The notes under the pieces were generated by a model, which made no database searches, was not told the origin of the DNA, and saw only the letters and a program-made list of their open reading frames with translations. DNA of 64,000 bases from assembly GCA_023415495.1 (NCBI GenBank), contig JAEZKK010000014.1, forward strand, positions 6,471 through 70,470, given 5' to 3'. This DNA comes from Bacteroidota bacterium (GTDB taxonomy: Bacteria > Bacteroidota > Bacteroidia > Bacteroidales > P3). Positions 43,823-51,663 of this stretch are shown here, in pieces (positions within the stretch are counted from its first letter, which is position 1; each line of letters starts with the position of its first letter). A program made the position numbers and the translations under genes.

Positions 43823-44806
43823 TTAATTATTAGTTCGTCTATATACTTTGATATAGTCGATTAGCATAGCTGTATTGAGTTCCGAATTGGCATTTGGAGA
43901 ATCTGGTGGCAACAAAACAGCTATATTGAACATTATTTGCATATCTCCAATCGGGAAAGCTTGGTCTTGACGATACTTCTCGCCATTTTGTAAAGTGGGA
44001 TAATAGTATTCTTTACGATATAGTCCAAATAAAGAAGGACGAATATATCTTGCAACTTGTCTTATCAGCTTTCCGTCAATTAACCACTGGATTTTGTCTT
44101 CATCCCAAATAAGTGTATAGGTATGAAACCCAGTAGTGAGAGAGTCAAAGCTTAGGTTTAATTTTTTATTAATTGTTTTTATATTTCTTCGCATGCAGTT
44201 ATAGGCTTTACTATAGCCACCATGTGATGCATAATAATAATTGGAGTTAAAACTCCTTGTACTTGTATATGCTTCAAAAACATCTATCTCATTATAATCT
44301 CCTTCATATTCCCCATACAACCAAAAGGCAGGCCATAATCCATAATCTCCGGGCAACTTAATCCTTGCCTCAAACTTGCCGTTAATTGGAAACTGTTCTT
44401 TTGAGGCTATTGCTGCTGAGGTATATTCAAAATCAGATTTAAGAATTGTATAAGGTGTCCAATTGCCAATAAATTCCTTATCATTTTTGATTTCCTTTCT
44501 TGTAATCATTCTTAGATACCCTCCTTCTAACTCGATGTTTTCTCTTTGTGACCATTCCTTATGTTGATGAAATTCTTGCTTTTGCATATTATAGGAATTA
44601 GTTGTTCCTATGTATATTTCCCACTTAGTTTCGTCAAGGCATAATGAGTCAAAATTATCTTCGAAGATAAGAACAAATGGTAACTGCGTTGAGTCTTGGC
44701 AAGAGTTAAATTCCATTGGTTCTGAGTAATTGCACTGAGAAATGGCTGGGCTTATTAAACCTAAGAAAACAAGAATTAGAAGAATTAATATTTTTTTTGC
44801 TCTCAT
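43823..44806 (-). CDS. Glycoside hydrolase family 16 protein
   Basis: 327 residues with a signal peptide (about 1-23, ISPAISQ). The GH16 jelly-roll has the active-site signature NEIDVFEAY with E173, D175 and E178; FEARIKLPGDYGLWPAFWL upstream and FHTYTLIWDEDKIQWLIDG downstream fit endo-beta-glucanases (laminarinase, lichenase). The exact glucan or galactan is not determined. No T9SS tail is seen, so it may stay in the periplasm. The -7 box is only five bases from the ATG, so the mRNA may have little or no leader. Confidence 0.9.
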   Translation of the reverse strand: MRAKKILILLILVFLGLISPAISQCNYSEPMEFNSCQDSTQLPFVLIFEDNFDSLCLDETKWEIYIGTTNSYNMQKQEFHQHKEWSQRENIELEGGYLRMITRKEIKNDKEFIGNWTPYTILKSDFEYTSAAIASKEQFPINGKFEARIKLPGDYGLWPAFWLYGEYEGDYNEIDVFEAYTSTRSFNSNYYYASHGGYSKAYNCMRRNIKTINKKLNLSFDSLTTGFHTYTLIWDEDKIQWLIDGKLIRQVARYIRPSLFGLYRKEYYYPTLQNGEKYRQDQAFPIGDMQIMFNIAVLLPPDSPNANSELNTAMLIDYIKVYRRTNN

Positions 44807-44811
44807 GAGGG

Positions 44812-44819
44812 CAAAGATA
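44812..44819 (-). promoter_or_regulatory. Promoter -7 box very close to the GH16 start
   Basis: Minus strand TATCTTTG followed by C. The ATG at 44806 begins five bases after the box, about where transcription would start. No TTTG at the -33 distance. Confidence 0.5.
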
Positions 44820-44841
44820 GAGAAAATCTTTTGAAATTATG

Positions 44842-44849
44842 TATATTTG
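44842..44849 (+). promoter_or_regulatory. Promoter -7 box of ugd
   Basis: TATATTTG followed by C, 35 bases before the ugd ATG. Confidence 0.5.
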
Positions 44850-44884
44850 CATTTAATTTCTAAGTAAACAAAAAGAAAAGATAT

Positions 44885-46201
44885 ATGAAAGCAACTATAG
44901 TTGGAACGGGATATGTTGGACTTGTAACAGGGGCATGTTTTGCTGAAGTAGGCATTGATGTTACATGTATTGACATTGATAAAAGAAAGATTGATAATTT
45001 AAATAAGGGTATCTCTCCTATCTACGAGCCAGGACTCGATGAAATTTTAGATAAAAACATAAAAAAGGGACGTTTAAACTTTTCTACCGAACTTTCAGAA
45101 CATATTGAAGGTGCAGACGTGATATTCTCTGCAGTAGGCACGCCGCCAGATGAGGATGGTAGTGCTGATCTTAGTTATGTTTTAGACGTTGCAAGAACAA
45201 TTGGTAGGAATATGTCCCACTATCAGCTTATTGTAACCAAGAGCACAGTTCCTGTGGGAACAGCCCAAAAGGTAAGAAAGACTATTCAAGATGAGCTTGA
45301 TAAAAGAGGGGTTGATATTGAATTTGATGTTGCGTCAAATCCAGAGTTTCTTAAAGAAGGTAATGCAGTCAAAGACTTCCTTTTCCCTGACCGTATTGTT
45401 GTTGGAATAGAAAGTAAGAGAGCTGAGGAAATCATGAGTCGATTATACAAACCTTTCACTCTAAATGGACATAATGTTATTTTTATGGATGTTCCTTCAG
45501 CAGAAATGACAAAGTATGCTGCAAATGCAATGTTGGCTGTTAGAATTAGTTTTATGAATGAAATTGCAAACCTTTGCGAAAGAGTAGGTGCTAACGTAAA
45601 TATGGTAAGACAAGGAATTGGTTCCGATCCTCGAATTGGCTCAAAATTTCTTTATTCAGGAGTGGGATATGGTGGAAGTTGTTTTCCAAAAGATGTTAAG
45701 GCTCTTTACCAAACGGGTAAAGAAATGGGATTAGAACTTAAAGTAGTGAAAGCTGCTGAAGATGCAAATGATCTTCAAAAGATGGTAATATATGAAAAAC
45801 TCAGAAGGATATTCCCAGACCTAAACGGAAAGACAATAGCTATTTGGGGACTAAGCTTTAAACCAGAAACAGATGACATGAGAGAAGCCCCTTCTCTTTA
45901 TATTTTAAAAGCCCTTGCTTCCCACAATTGCAAAATTAAGGCTTACGATCCAATTGCTATGGAAGAAACTAAAAGAAGACTTCCTGAAATTGCAGTTGAA
46001 TATTGTGAAGATGAATACTCAACAACACAAGATGCAGATGCTCTACTTTTATTAACAGAATGGAAAGAGTTCAGAATGCCACGCTGGGAGGAAATTAAAA
46101 AGAATATGAAAGGTAATATTATCCTTGACGGAAGAAATATTTACGATAGCGAAGAGCTAAAACAATACGGCTTTTATTACGAAGGGATTGGACGAAAATG
46201 A
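44885..46201 (+). CDS. ugd: UDP-glucose 6-dehydrogenase
   Basis: 438 residues. NAD-binding GTGYVGLVTG at residues 7-16, YEPGLDEIL, VTKSTVPVGT, and the active-site cysteine C266 in GYGGSCFPKD; the C-terminal UDP-binding domain has WGLSFKPETDDMREAPS. It oxidises UDP-glucose to UDP-glucuronate for surface polysaccharides. Start of a three-gene plus-strand run with rfbD and an NlpC/P60 peptidase; it overlaps rfbD by four bases (ATGA). Confidence 0.96.
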   Translation: MKATIVGTGYVGLVTGACFAEVGIDVTCIDIDKRKIDNLNKGISPIYEPGLDEILDKNIKKGRLNFSTELSEHIEGADVIFSAVGTPPDEDGSADLSYVLDVARTIGRNMSHYQLIVTKSTVPVGTAQKVRKTIQDELDKRGVDIEFDVASNPEFLKEGNAVKDFLFPDRIVVGIESKRAEEIMSRLYKPFTLNGHNVIFMDVPSAEMTKYAANAMLAVRISFMNEIANLCERVGANVNMVRQGIGSDPRIGSKFLYSGVGYGGSCFPKDVKALYQTGKEMGLELKVVKAAEDANDLQKMVIYEKLRRIFPDLNGKTIAIWGLSFKPETDDMREAPSLYILKALASHNCKIKAYDPIAMEETKRRLPEIAVEYCEDEYSTTQDADALLLLTEWKEFRMPRWEEIKKNMKGNIILDGRNIYDSEELKQYGFYYEGIGRK

Positions 46202-47055
46202 GGAATATATTAGTCACAGGGGGAAAGGGACAGCTTGGACTGAGCCTTCGCTGCATCTCAAACGAGTTTCCAGATTACTCTTTCGACTTTATGGACATAG
46301 GGGAAATGGACATCACCGACAAGGAAAGCATTTCTAATATCCTTAAAGCCAAGGATTATTTCGCTGTAATCAACTGTGCAGCATTCACAGCTGTCGATTT
46401 GGCGGAAGGAAAGAAAGAAATGGCATACCTAATAAACGTTTATGGCGTAAAGAACCTGGTGGAGGCAGCTAACGAAACCAACACTCACCTTATCCATATC
46501 TCAACCGACTACGTCTTTGGGGGAAATGGGAACACTCCCTTTAAGCCTTATGACGAGCCAAACCCTAATTCGGTTTACGGAAAAACCAAATTGGAGGGAG
46601 AAAAGGAAATAACGCAGGTATCGAAATCAGGTTTCATCATAATTAGAACTTCATGGCTTTATTCCGAAGAGGGAAATAATTTCCTTAAAACCATGATTAA
46701 CATAGGTCAAACCAAGGATTCAGTATCGGTAATATACGATCAGGTTGGCACACCTACCTATGCTGGCGACTTGGCAAGGGCGATTATCCTTTGCCTTGAT
46801 AAGATTAATAATAACTCAAGGGAGATTTTCCACTTCTCAAACGAAGGAGTATGCTCGTGGTACGACTTTGCAAAGGAGATTATGGAAGAAATGTCGCTAC
46901 AATGCAAGGTTTTACCGATACTGACAAGCCAATATCCAACCCCTGCAAAGAGACCTTATTACAGTGTTATGAACAAAGACGATATCAAAAACTACCTTTC
47001 AATTGAGATACCACACTGGAAGAACGCCTTGAGGCGATGTATCAAAAACTTATAA
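46198..47055 (+). CDS. rfbD: dTDP-4-dehydrorhamnose reductase
   Basis: 285 residues, extended SDR. LVTGGKGQLG (6-14) binds NADPH, the YxxxK pair is Y127 and K131 in VYGKTKLEGE, and STDYVFGG is the family motif. It makes dTDP-rhamnose in the last step of the pathway. The usual rfbA/B/C partners are not adjacent. By eye this gene has more G/C at third codon positions than its neighbours, though no count was made. Confidence 0.94.
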   Translation: MRNILVTGGKGQLGLSLRCISNEFPDYSFDFMDIGEMDITDKESISNILKAKDYFAVINCAAFTAVDLAEGKKEMAYLINVYGVKNLVEAANETNTHLIHISTDYVFGGNGNTPFKPYDEPNPNSVYGKTKLEGEKEITQVSKSGFIIIRTSWLYSEEGNNFLKTMINIGQTKDSVSVIYDQVGTPTYAGDLARAIILCLDKINNNSREIFHFSNEGVCSWYDFAKEIMEEMSLQCKVLPILTSQYPTPAKRPYYSVMNKDDIKNYLSIEIPHWKNALRRCIKNL

Positions 47056-47061
47056 TAGAAA

Positions 47062-47619
47062 ATGAATTTCAATCATAATATCAAACCAATCAATTCTAAG
47101 ACCATAGCAGCAATATCTATGGTCTTTTTGCTGAGCTCTTGTTCTATATTCACTAAAGCCCCAAAACAAGAGGATTATGCTTGGGAAATAGAGTGGGAAG
47201 ATGAAAAATCAACAAGGATTATACGAAAAGAGGAGGTTAAGATACGAGATACTAAACTCGCTGATTATTACGAAAGCTGGCTTGGAGTGCCGCATCGTAT
47301 GGGTGGAATGACAAAACAAGGCATTGATTGTTCGGGATTTGTCTACAAGGTTTACTACGAAGTATATAAAATAAAGCTTCCTCGAACCGCTTCCCAAATG
47401 GCTGAGGTTGTAGATAAGGTTAATCGCAATGAGTTGAAGGAAGGCGACTTGGTATTCTTCAGAAGAGGAACGGCAAAACCTCATCACGTTGGCATATATC
47501 TAAAAGACAATACCTTCGTACATACTTCCTCATCTCGAGGAGTAACTATTTCAAGTCTTCAAGACAAGTATTGGGCAAACCAATTTTACTTTGGTGCTCG
47601 TCATCCCTTAAAAAAATAA
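47062..47619 (+). CDS. NlpC/P60 family lipoprotein peptidase
   Basis: 185 residues, lipoprotein signal with lipobox SSC (C27). The NlpC/P60 catalytic set is C90 (GIDCSGFVYKVY), H142 (HHVGIYL) and H154 (FVHTSSS). Such enzymes cut the D-Glu-diaminopimelate bond of peptidoglycan stem peptides; E. coli Spr/MepS is the model. Six bases after rfbD. Confidence 0.93.
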   Translation: MNFNHNIKPINSKTIAAISMVFLLSSCSIFTKAPKQEDYAWEIEWEDEKSTRIIRKEEVKIRDTKLADYYESWLGVPHRMGGMTKQGIDCSGFVYKVYYEVYKIKLPRTASQMAEVVDKVNRNELKEGDLVFFRRGTAKPHHVGIYLKDNTFVHTSSSRGVTISSLQDKYWANQFYFGARHPLKK

Positions 47620-47643
47620 AATATAAAGAGTAATTGACATTTG

Positions 47644-47698
47644 TAAAGCGGCTTTACAGACTTCTAAAGCCGCTTTACGGGTCTGTAAAGCGGCTTTA
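47644..47698. repeat. Palindrome array with 21-bp period (array F1)
   Basis: Three 13-bp palindromes TAAAGCGGCTTTA, TAAAGCCGCTTTA (inverted) and TAAAGCGGCTTTA at 47644, 47665 and 47686, exactly 21 bp apart. The 8-base spacers CAGACTTC and CGGGTCTG can pair over five bases (CAGAC/GTCTG). Starts 24 bases after the NlpC/P60 stop. Confidence 0.88.
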
Positions 47699-47726
47699 GA
47701 AATGTAGTATTGAAGTCTTAGTGCGA

Positions 47727-47780
47727 AATAACTTGATTATAATATAGAATAACTTGATTTAAATATCAAATCAAGAGATT
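47727..47780. repeat. Second array with 21-bp period (array F2)
   Basis: AATAACTTGATT at 47727 and 47748, and AATCAAGAGATT (inverted type) at 47769, all 21 bp apart, ending 13 bases before the acetate-transporter stop. The AATCAA/TTGATT core also occurs in arrays A, B1 and D. Confidence 0.7.
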
Positions 47781-47793
47781 ATCTTGTCTAATC

Positions 47794-48399
47794 TTATTTT
47801 ATCATTGGTTTGCCAACAGGTAATATTGTCTTTTGAAAGAATGTGTTTAGGTATTTTGCTCCTAATACATAGAAAGTTACTAATGATGTTCCTGCTTCTG
47901 CAAGTCCTGCGATAATTCCCCAAGTGCTTGAATGTGTAAAGGTGTAAATCATTAATGCTATTAGCAAGATATCGATAAGGATAAGCAATAAAAACATTGT
48001 TGGATTCATCTTAAGCGTTGAAACAGTTAGGATTATTGAGAAGATTACATAGCCTAATAATGCAAAACCAAACTGTCCCATATCAAGACTTTCCTGCATT
48101 GGAAGTCCAAAATAACCTAATTTAGTCATCCAAGTGAATGATACTCCTAACCAAAACAGTCCATAGGCAGAGAATGCTGTTGCTCCGAATAGATTATTAT
48201 GTTTAAAGTCGAAGATACTTGCAATAATTTGTGCAATTCCTCCTAAGAATATTGCCCAAGGGATTATCCCTGAAACATCTGAGGTTATTCCTAATTTATT
48301 TGAAGCTGCTACCATGGTTACAATGGCTAATCCGAAAAGACCCAAGGTTGTAGGGTCAGCAACTTGACTTTTAACAGTATATACGTTTTCTTGATTCAT
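47794..48399 (-). CDS. GPR1/FUN34/YaaH family acetate transporter
   Basis: 201 residues with six membrane segments. PTTLGLFGLAIVTMVAASNKLGI resembles the NPAPLGL start of the family, and AIFLGGIAQIIASIFDFKHNNLFGATAFSAYGLFWLG is the characteristic second and third helix region. SatP/YaaH and yeast Ady2 move acetate and succinate with protons. The first-motif residues differ (DPTT instead of NPAP), so the exact substrate is not sure. Convergent with the NlpC/P60 gene. Confidence 0.9.
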   Translation of the reverse strand: MNQENVYTVKSQVADPTTLGLFGLAIVTMVAASNKLGITSDVSGIIPWAIFLGGIAQIIASIFDFKHNNLFGATAFSAYGLFWLGVSFTWMTKLGYFGLPMQESLDMGQFGFALLGYVIFSIILTVSTLKMNPTMFLLLILIDILLIALMIYTFTHSSTWGIIAGLAEAGTSLVTFYVLGAKYLNTFFQKTILPVGKPMIK

Positions 48400-48468
48400 T
48401 TCTTTTTTCTGTGATTCTATTATTTAATTCTTTTATTAATTCAATGGCTAATAAATTTGAAAATGACA

Positions 48469-48500
48469 CAAAAAAAAGTAGTCTCAGGATTGGGACTACT
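48469..48500 (-). terminator. Terminator of the small lipoprotein gene
   Basis: Stem AGTAGTCTC / GGGACTACT with a 6-base loop; on the minus strand it is followed by an eight-T run. It lies 33 bases after the stop at 48534. Confidence 0.8.
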
Positions 48501-48533
48501 CTTGTTTTGTCAGCAGATTATATCTGCGTTCAA

Positions 48534-48686
48534 TTACATAGCTGGTGTTTCAGCAACAGTTTCAGTTGGAGTTTCAACTACAGTTTCAACTTGTTCTTCA
48601 ACTACAGTTTCAGTTGGAGTTTCAGTTTTTCCACCACAAGCTGCGAATACTGCAGCAACAGCTAATAAAAACAATGCTTTTTTCAT
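48534..48686 (-). CDS. Small lipoprotein, 50 residues, with Thr-Glu-Pro repeats
   Basis: From the ATG at 48686 the frame reads 50 codons and stops with TAA at 48536-48534. A clear lipoprotein signal (MKKALFLLAVAAVFAACGG) puts the lipid cysteine at residue 17. The 33-residue mature part is made of near-repeats ETPTETVVE, QVETVVETPTETVAE and ETPAM: only acidic, Thr, Val and Pro residues after the early lysine. It has its own -7 box and terminator, so it is very likely a real and possibly abundant gene. Function is unknown; a surface or periplasmic lipoprotein is expected. Confidence 0.82.
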   Translation of the reverse strand: MKKALFLLAVAAVFAACGGKTETPTETVVEEQVETVVETPTETVAETPAM

Positions 48687-48732
48687 TTTTTCTTTTGTTT
48701 TAAGGTTTGACAATTCATTTGTTTTAACGATG

Positions 48733-48740
48733 CAAAGATA
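48733..48740 (-). promoter_or_regulatory. Promoter -7 box of the small lipoprotein gene
   Basis: Minus strand TATCTTTG followed by C, 46 bases before the ATG at 48686. Confidence 0.6.
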
Positions 48741-48841
48741 CTATAAAAAACATTATACGTGATAAAAAAGATAATAATTATTTTTAGAAAGTAGTTATGT
48801 GGCAGTGTAACAGTGTTATATGGTGGTAAAATCTTGTATAA

Positions 48842-50827
48842 TTAATTTGAAATTCCACTTAATTCGGCTTGAAACTTAAGTAATTCTTTGTTGTCTGGAT
48901 GATAAAACAAAGCGGAATCAAGTAATATTTCCATCTTACTAAGATCTTTTTTCCTCTTATTAATATCTATTATATCAATCCACGCTTTTGGCTCATCCTT
49001 ATACCTTTTCAGGAAATTATCTATAATTGCCTCCGCCGTATTATACTCTTTTAAATTCCTATACTTATAATATAGTGTCCTTACAGGGTCGTAACAAATT
49101 GGCTTCATCTCAATACACTGCCTTGCATAGAACTCAGCTGAGTCGAGTTTTCCAAGTTTAAGGTAGTAATTAGAAAGTCTAAACTCCCTTAAACCGTAGT
49201 ATGGATTGGACTTATCGTTAATTATAATATCAATAGCTTGGCGATATTTCTTCTCAATATCAAATCTCATCCCAATGGTTAGAGCTATTGGGTTGGTACT
49301 CTCGTCTATTGTTGGAATAGGAGGAAATCTCCTTGCCCATTGTTCGGCGGTGTAATTTATCCTTTTGTTACCATTGGTCTGGAGAATCTTCTCTTTCTGC
49401 ATAATAGAGGAAGTAAAATGCATGGTCTCAAGAAGAGTTACGGGAATGATAATTAGTAATAGGATATAGAAAGGAAGTTTCGTTGGCTTGGTATCTTGTT
49501 TCATCTCCCTGAGATAAGCTATCAGGATTAGGGAAAGGGAAAGTGCAAGGTATAACTGCATATCTGCTCTCTCTAAAGGGAAGTTAAACATTGCATCATT
49601 CATATAAGTAACCATACCCAAAAACCCTGTTAGGGAGATAAATCGAGAGTTGGTCCTAATTCTTTTCTTGATTTGGGTCTTTAAAAAGAGGATTCCTGAG
49701 GACAGGAATAAGAGTAGATAGGATAGAAGTCCAAATATGCCAAGCTCAGAGAACATTTCAAGATAATCATTGTGGGCATGGTCGGAGACAACAAAGTTTG
49801 GCTTTTGCTTAGCTTCAACTTTCATTATGGCAACCTTATGATTCCCCACACCATAACCAAGTATTGGCTTACTCTTAATTATTTCTATTGTATTTTTCCA
49901 AATTATCAGCCTGCCCTTAGAGTTCCCCTCTTCTATACTCCTAAGTCTGCTTGCAACAGTATAGTTATTCGTATCAAAGTTATAAACTTCTGCAGCCTTG
50001 GAATGACGTGCGAAATGTTCAAAATTAAATTTCACAAACCCATCTCCAGCTAATAATCCGCTGCCTATTGCTAAGAGGATGATAATACTTGGTTTTATTA
50101 GTTTTATATTTGGCTTGTGTTTTAGATGATAGTAGGTTATAAAGCCAATAAGAATTACTCCCTGCATTATAAGACCAAGGAAGCTTGTTCTGGCACTAAG
50201 GATTACAAGGGTGAAACTTAGTGAGAATATAAGTATAAGGGCGAAAATACGAAGAGCTTTCTTGCGAAAAAATACTATATAATAAAGAAAGGGCAGCTTG
50301 AAAAGAATTGCTGCTGCAAATATATTCTTGTTTCCGTAAAATCCATTTAGGTATAAATTCTTGCGAGGGTTGGAATAGACCTCAAGATAGTAATAGGGAA
50401 GTATGCAGGAAAGAACATTGAAGGTGGCGATAATTAGACTTAGGGTAAGGATAGTTTGAAATAGTCGTGGTTTATTCTCGATTAATAGGGATAGAACTAA
50501 GTATAGAATAAGAATAATCACCCATCTATTTAAGGTTAAAATACTTTCTGGTACATTAATTGCTTGTAAGAAGGAAATAAGCATAAAGGATAGGAGTATG
50601 AACCAGGAAATTGTTATCCTGTTAGTAAGTAATCGAGTATTAAAACTAATTTTCCCCTTAAATGAAAAGAAGCTTAGGAATGATAAAACCCCTAATAGTG
50701 TTAAGGAAAAGAAGAAATGCTTTAGCGATGTGGAGTCTAAGACCCATAAAGGGGGGAATATCTGGGTAAGAAGTAAGATTGTAATAGCGGTGGATGCTAA
50801 TATAAATACTTTATTATTTCCTTTCAT
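48842..50827 (-). CDS. O-antigen ligase family protein with C-terminal TPR region
   Basis: 661 residues. About a dozen membrane segments fill the first 450 residues, with the Wzy_C/WaaL-type loop GYGVGNHKVAIM...DHAHNDYLEMFSELGIFG at about 325-365, whose histidines are typical of ligases and polymerases. The last 190 residues look like helical TPR repeats (YYLKLGKLDSAEFYARQC, YRNLKEYNTAEAII). It may join polysaccharide to lipid A core, polymerise it, or glycosylate proteins; these related roles cannot be told apart by sequence. Divergent from the 50949 gene. Confidence 0.87.
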   Translation of the reverse strand: MKGNNKVFILASTAITILLLTQIFPPLWVLDSTSLKHFFFSLTLLGVLSFLSFFSFKGKISFNTRLLTNRITISWFILLSFMLISFLQAINVPESILTLNRWVIILILYLVLSLLIENKPRLFQTILTLSLIIATFNVLSCILPYYYLEVYSNPRKNLYLNGFYGNKNIFAAAILFKLPFLYYIVFFRKKALRIFALILIFSLSFTLVILSARTSFLGLIMQGVILIGFITYYHLKHKPNIKLIKPSIIILLAIGSGLLAGDGFVKFNFEHFARHSKAAEVYNFDTNNYTVASRLRSIEEGNSKGRLIIWKNTIEIIKSKPILGYGVGNHKVAIMKVEAKQKPNFVVSDHAHNDYLEMFSELGIFGLLSYLLLFLSSGILFLKTQIKKRIRTNSRFISLTGFLGMVTYMNDAMFNFPLERADMQLYLALSLSLILIAYLREMKQDTKPTKLPFYILLLIIIPVTLLETMHFTSSIMQKEKILQTNGNKRINYTAEQWARRFPPIPTIDESTNPIALTIGMRFDIEKKYRQAIDIIINDKSNPYYGLREFRLSNYYLKLGKLDSAEFYARQCIEMKPICYDPVRTLYYKYRNLKEYNTAEAIIDNFLKRYKDEPKAWIDIIDINKRKKDLSKMEILLDSALFYHPDNKELLKFQAELSGISN

Positions 50828-50861
50828 TTTCCTTGAGATTTACTTTTGTTCTAATAATATG

Positions 50862-50869
50862 CAAAAATA
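50862..50869 (-). promoter_or_regulatory. Promoter -7 box of the ligase-like gene
   Basis: Minus strand TATTTTTG followed by C, 34 bases before the ATG at 50827. Back to back with the plus-strand promoter. Confidence 0.5.
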
Positions 50870-50873
50870 CATT

Positions 50874-50903
50874 TTTGTTATTAGAAAAAAAAATGTACTT
50901 TTG
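50874..50903 (+). promoter_or_regulatory. Promoter of the 50949-54828 operon
   Basis: TTTG (50874-50877), 18 bases, TACTTTTG (50896-50903). Confidence 0.6.
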
Positions 50904-50948
50904 TAACCTTAAAGCAAACAATATAAAGAAACATAATACTAAAACAAA

Positions 50949-51644
50949 ATGAAAAGAACGTTTATTTCAATTTTTGTGCTATTAATAATAAGTATTATTA
51001 GCATTAACACCTATGCTCAGCAAGGTAAATTCAAGGGTACAGTAAAATATACCTTAGCTTGGGAAGGTGAAGTCCCTCCTGGAGTACCTACATCCTTAGA
51101 AGTAAAGATATATGAGGAGAAATCATCCTTCAATAATATACTTTCAATGTTTGGGGAACCTACTATCACTAATGCTGAAGGTAAGTTTTCTTATTCTCTT
51201 TTTGACTTTTCACAGGTGCCAATCGAAGGAGTAACAGGCAAATGGTACATAAGAACAAAATTAGACGAAGAAGATATTAAGAAGAATGTTTATGATATCA
51301 CCTCAGAAACAAAACTTATTGCAGGGAAAACAGCTAAGAAGGTAAATGTAACCTTTAATAAGGAAGACGGAACCCAGGTTAATGAGACTATATGGATGTG
51401 TGACGAGATTGGACCTAGCTTAGACTTGGTCTTTTACCCAGGATTAAAGGGAATGCCTTTTGAATTCCCTGTTGATGCAGAGAAGTTTAAAATCACCTTT
51501 ACGGTAAGTGAGATTACTGAGGGTAAGATTAAGGAAGCTGATATGTTAGTTCCAACTGGATATGAGGAACAATCACAGGAAGAATTCGAAGAAATAATCA
51601 AGATTATATTTGAAGCCCTTGGTGGGGGTGGAGATGATATTTAA
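50949..51644 (+). CDS. Secreted protein of unknown function (DUF4412/GLPGLI-like)
   Basis: 231 residues with a signal peptide ending TYAQ (about residue 24). The body begins KFKGTVKYTLAWEG, then has KLIAGKTAKKVNVTFNKEDG and IWMCDEIGPSLDLVFYPGLKGMPFEF: this resembles the small beta-rich GLPGLI/DUF4412 type of Bacteroidota, in which a central K-AGY-like strand is followed by an acidic 'W.t..i' patch. Naming is tentative. The tail is acidic and glycine-rich (GGGGDD). It precedes ftsK by 19 bases, so it probably heads the ftsK-lolA operon. Confidence 0.7.
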   Translation: MKRTFISIFVLLIISIISINTYAQQGKFKGTVKYTLAWEGEVPPGVPTSLEVKIYEEKSSFNNILSMFGEPTITNAEGKFSYSLFDFSQVPIEGVTGKWYIRTKLDEEDIKKNVYDITSETKLIAGKTAKKVNVTFNKEDGTQVNETIWMCDEIGPSLDLVFYPGLKGMPFEFPVDAEKFKITFTVSEITEGKIKEADMLVPTGYEEQSQEEFEEIIKIIFEALGGGGDDI

Positions 51645-51663
51645 CCAATAAAAGGATTTATCA

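Noticed and set aside
46198..47055. rfbD as recently transferred gene
   Set aside because: Its codons look somewhat richer in G/C than neighbours, but no count was made and it is embedded in an ordinary operon with overlapping ends.
48411..48762. Plus-strand open frames with VSVGVSTTVS-like repeats
   Set aside because: They are the complement of the small lipoprotein gene, which has a signal peptide, promoter box and terminator on the minus strand.
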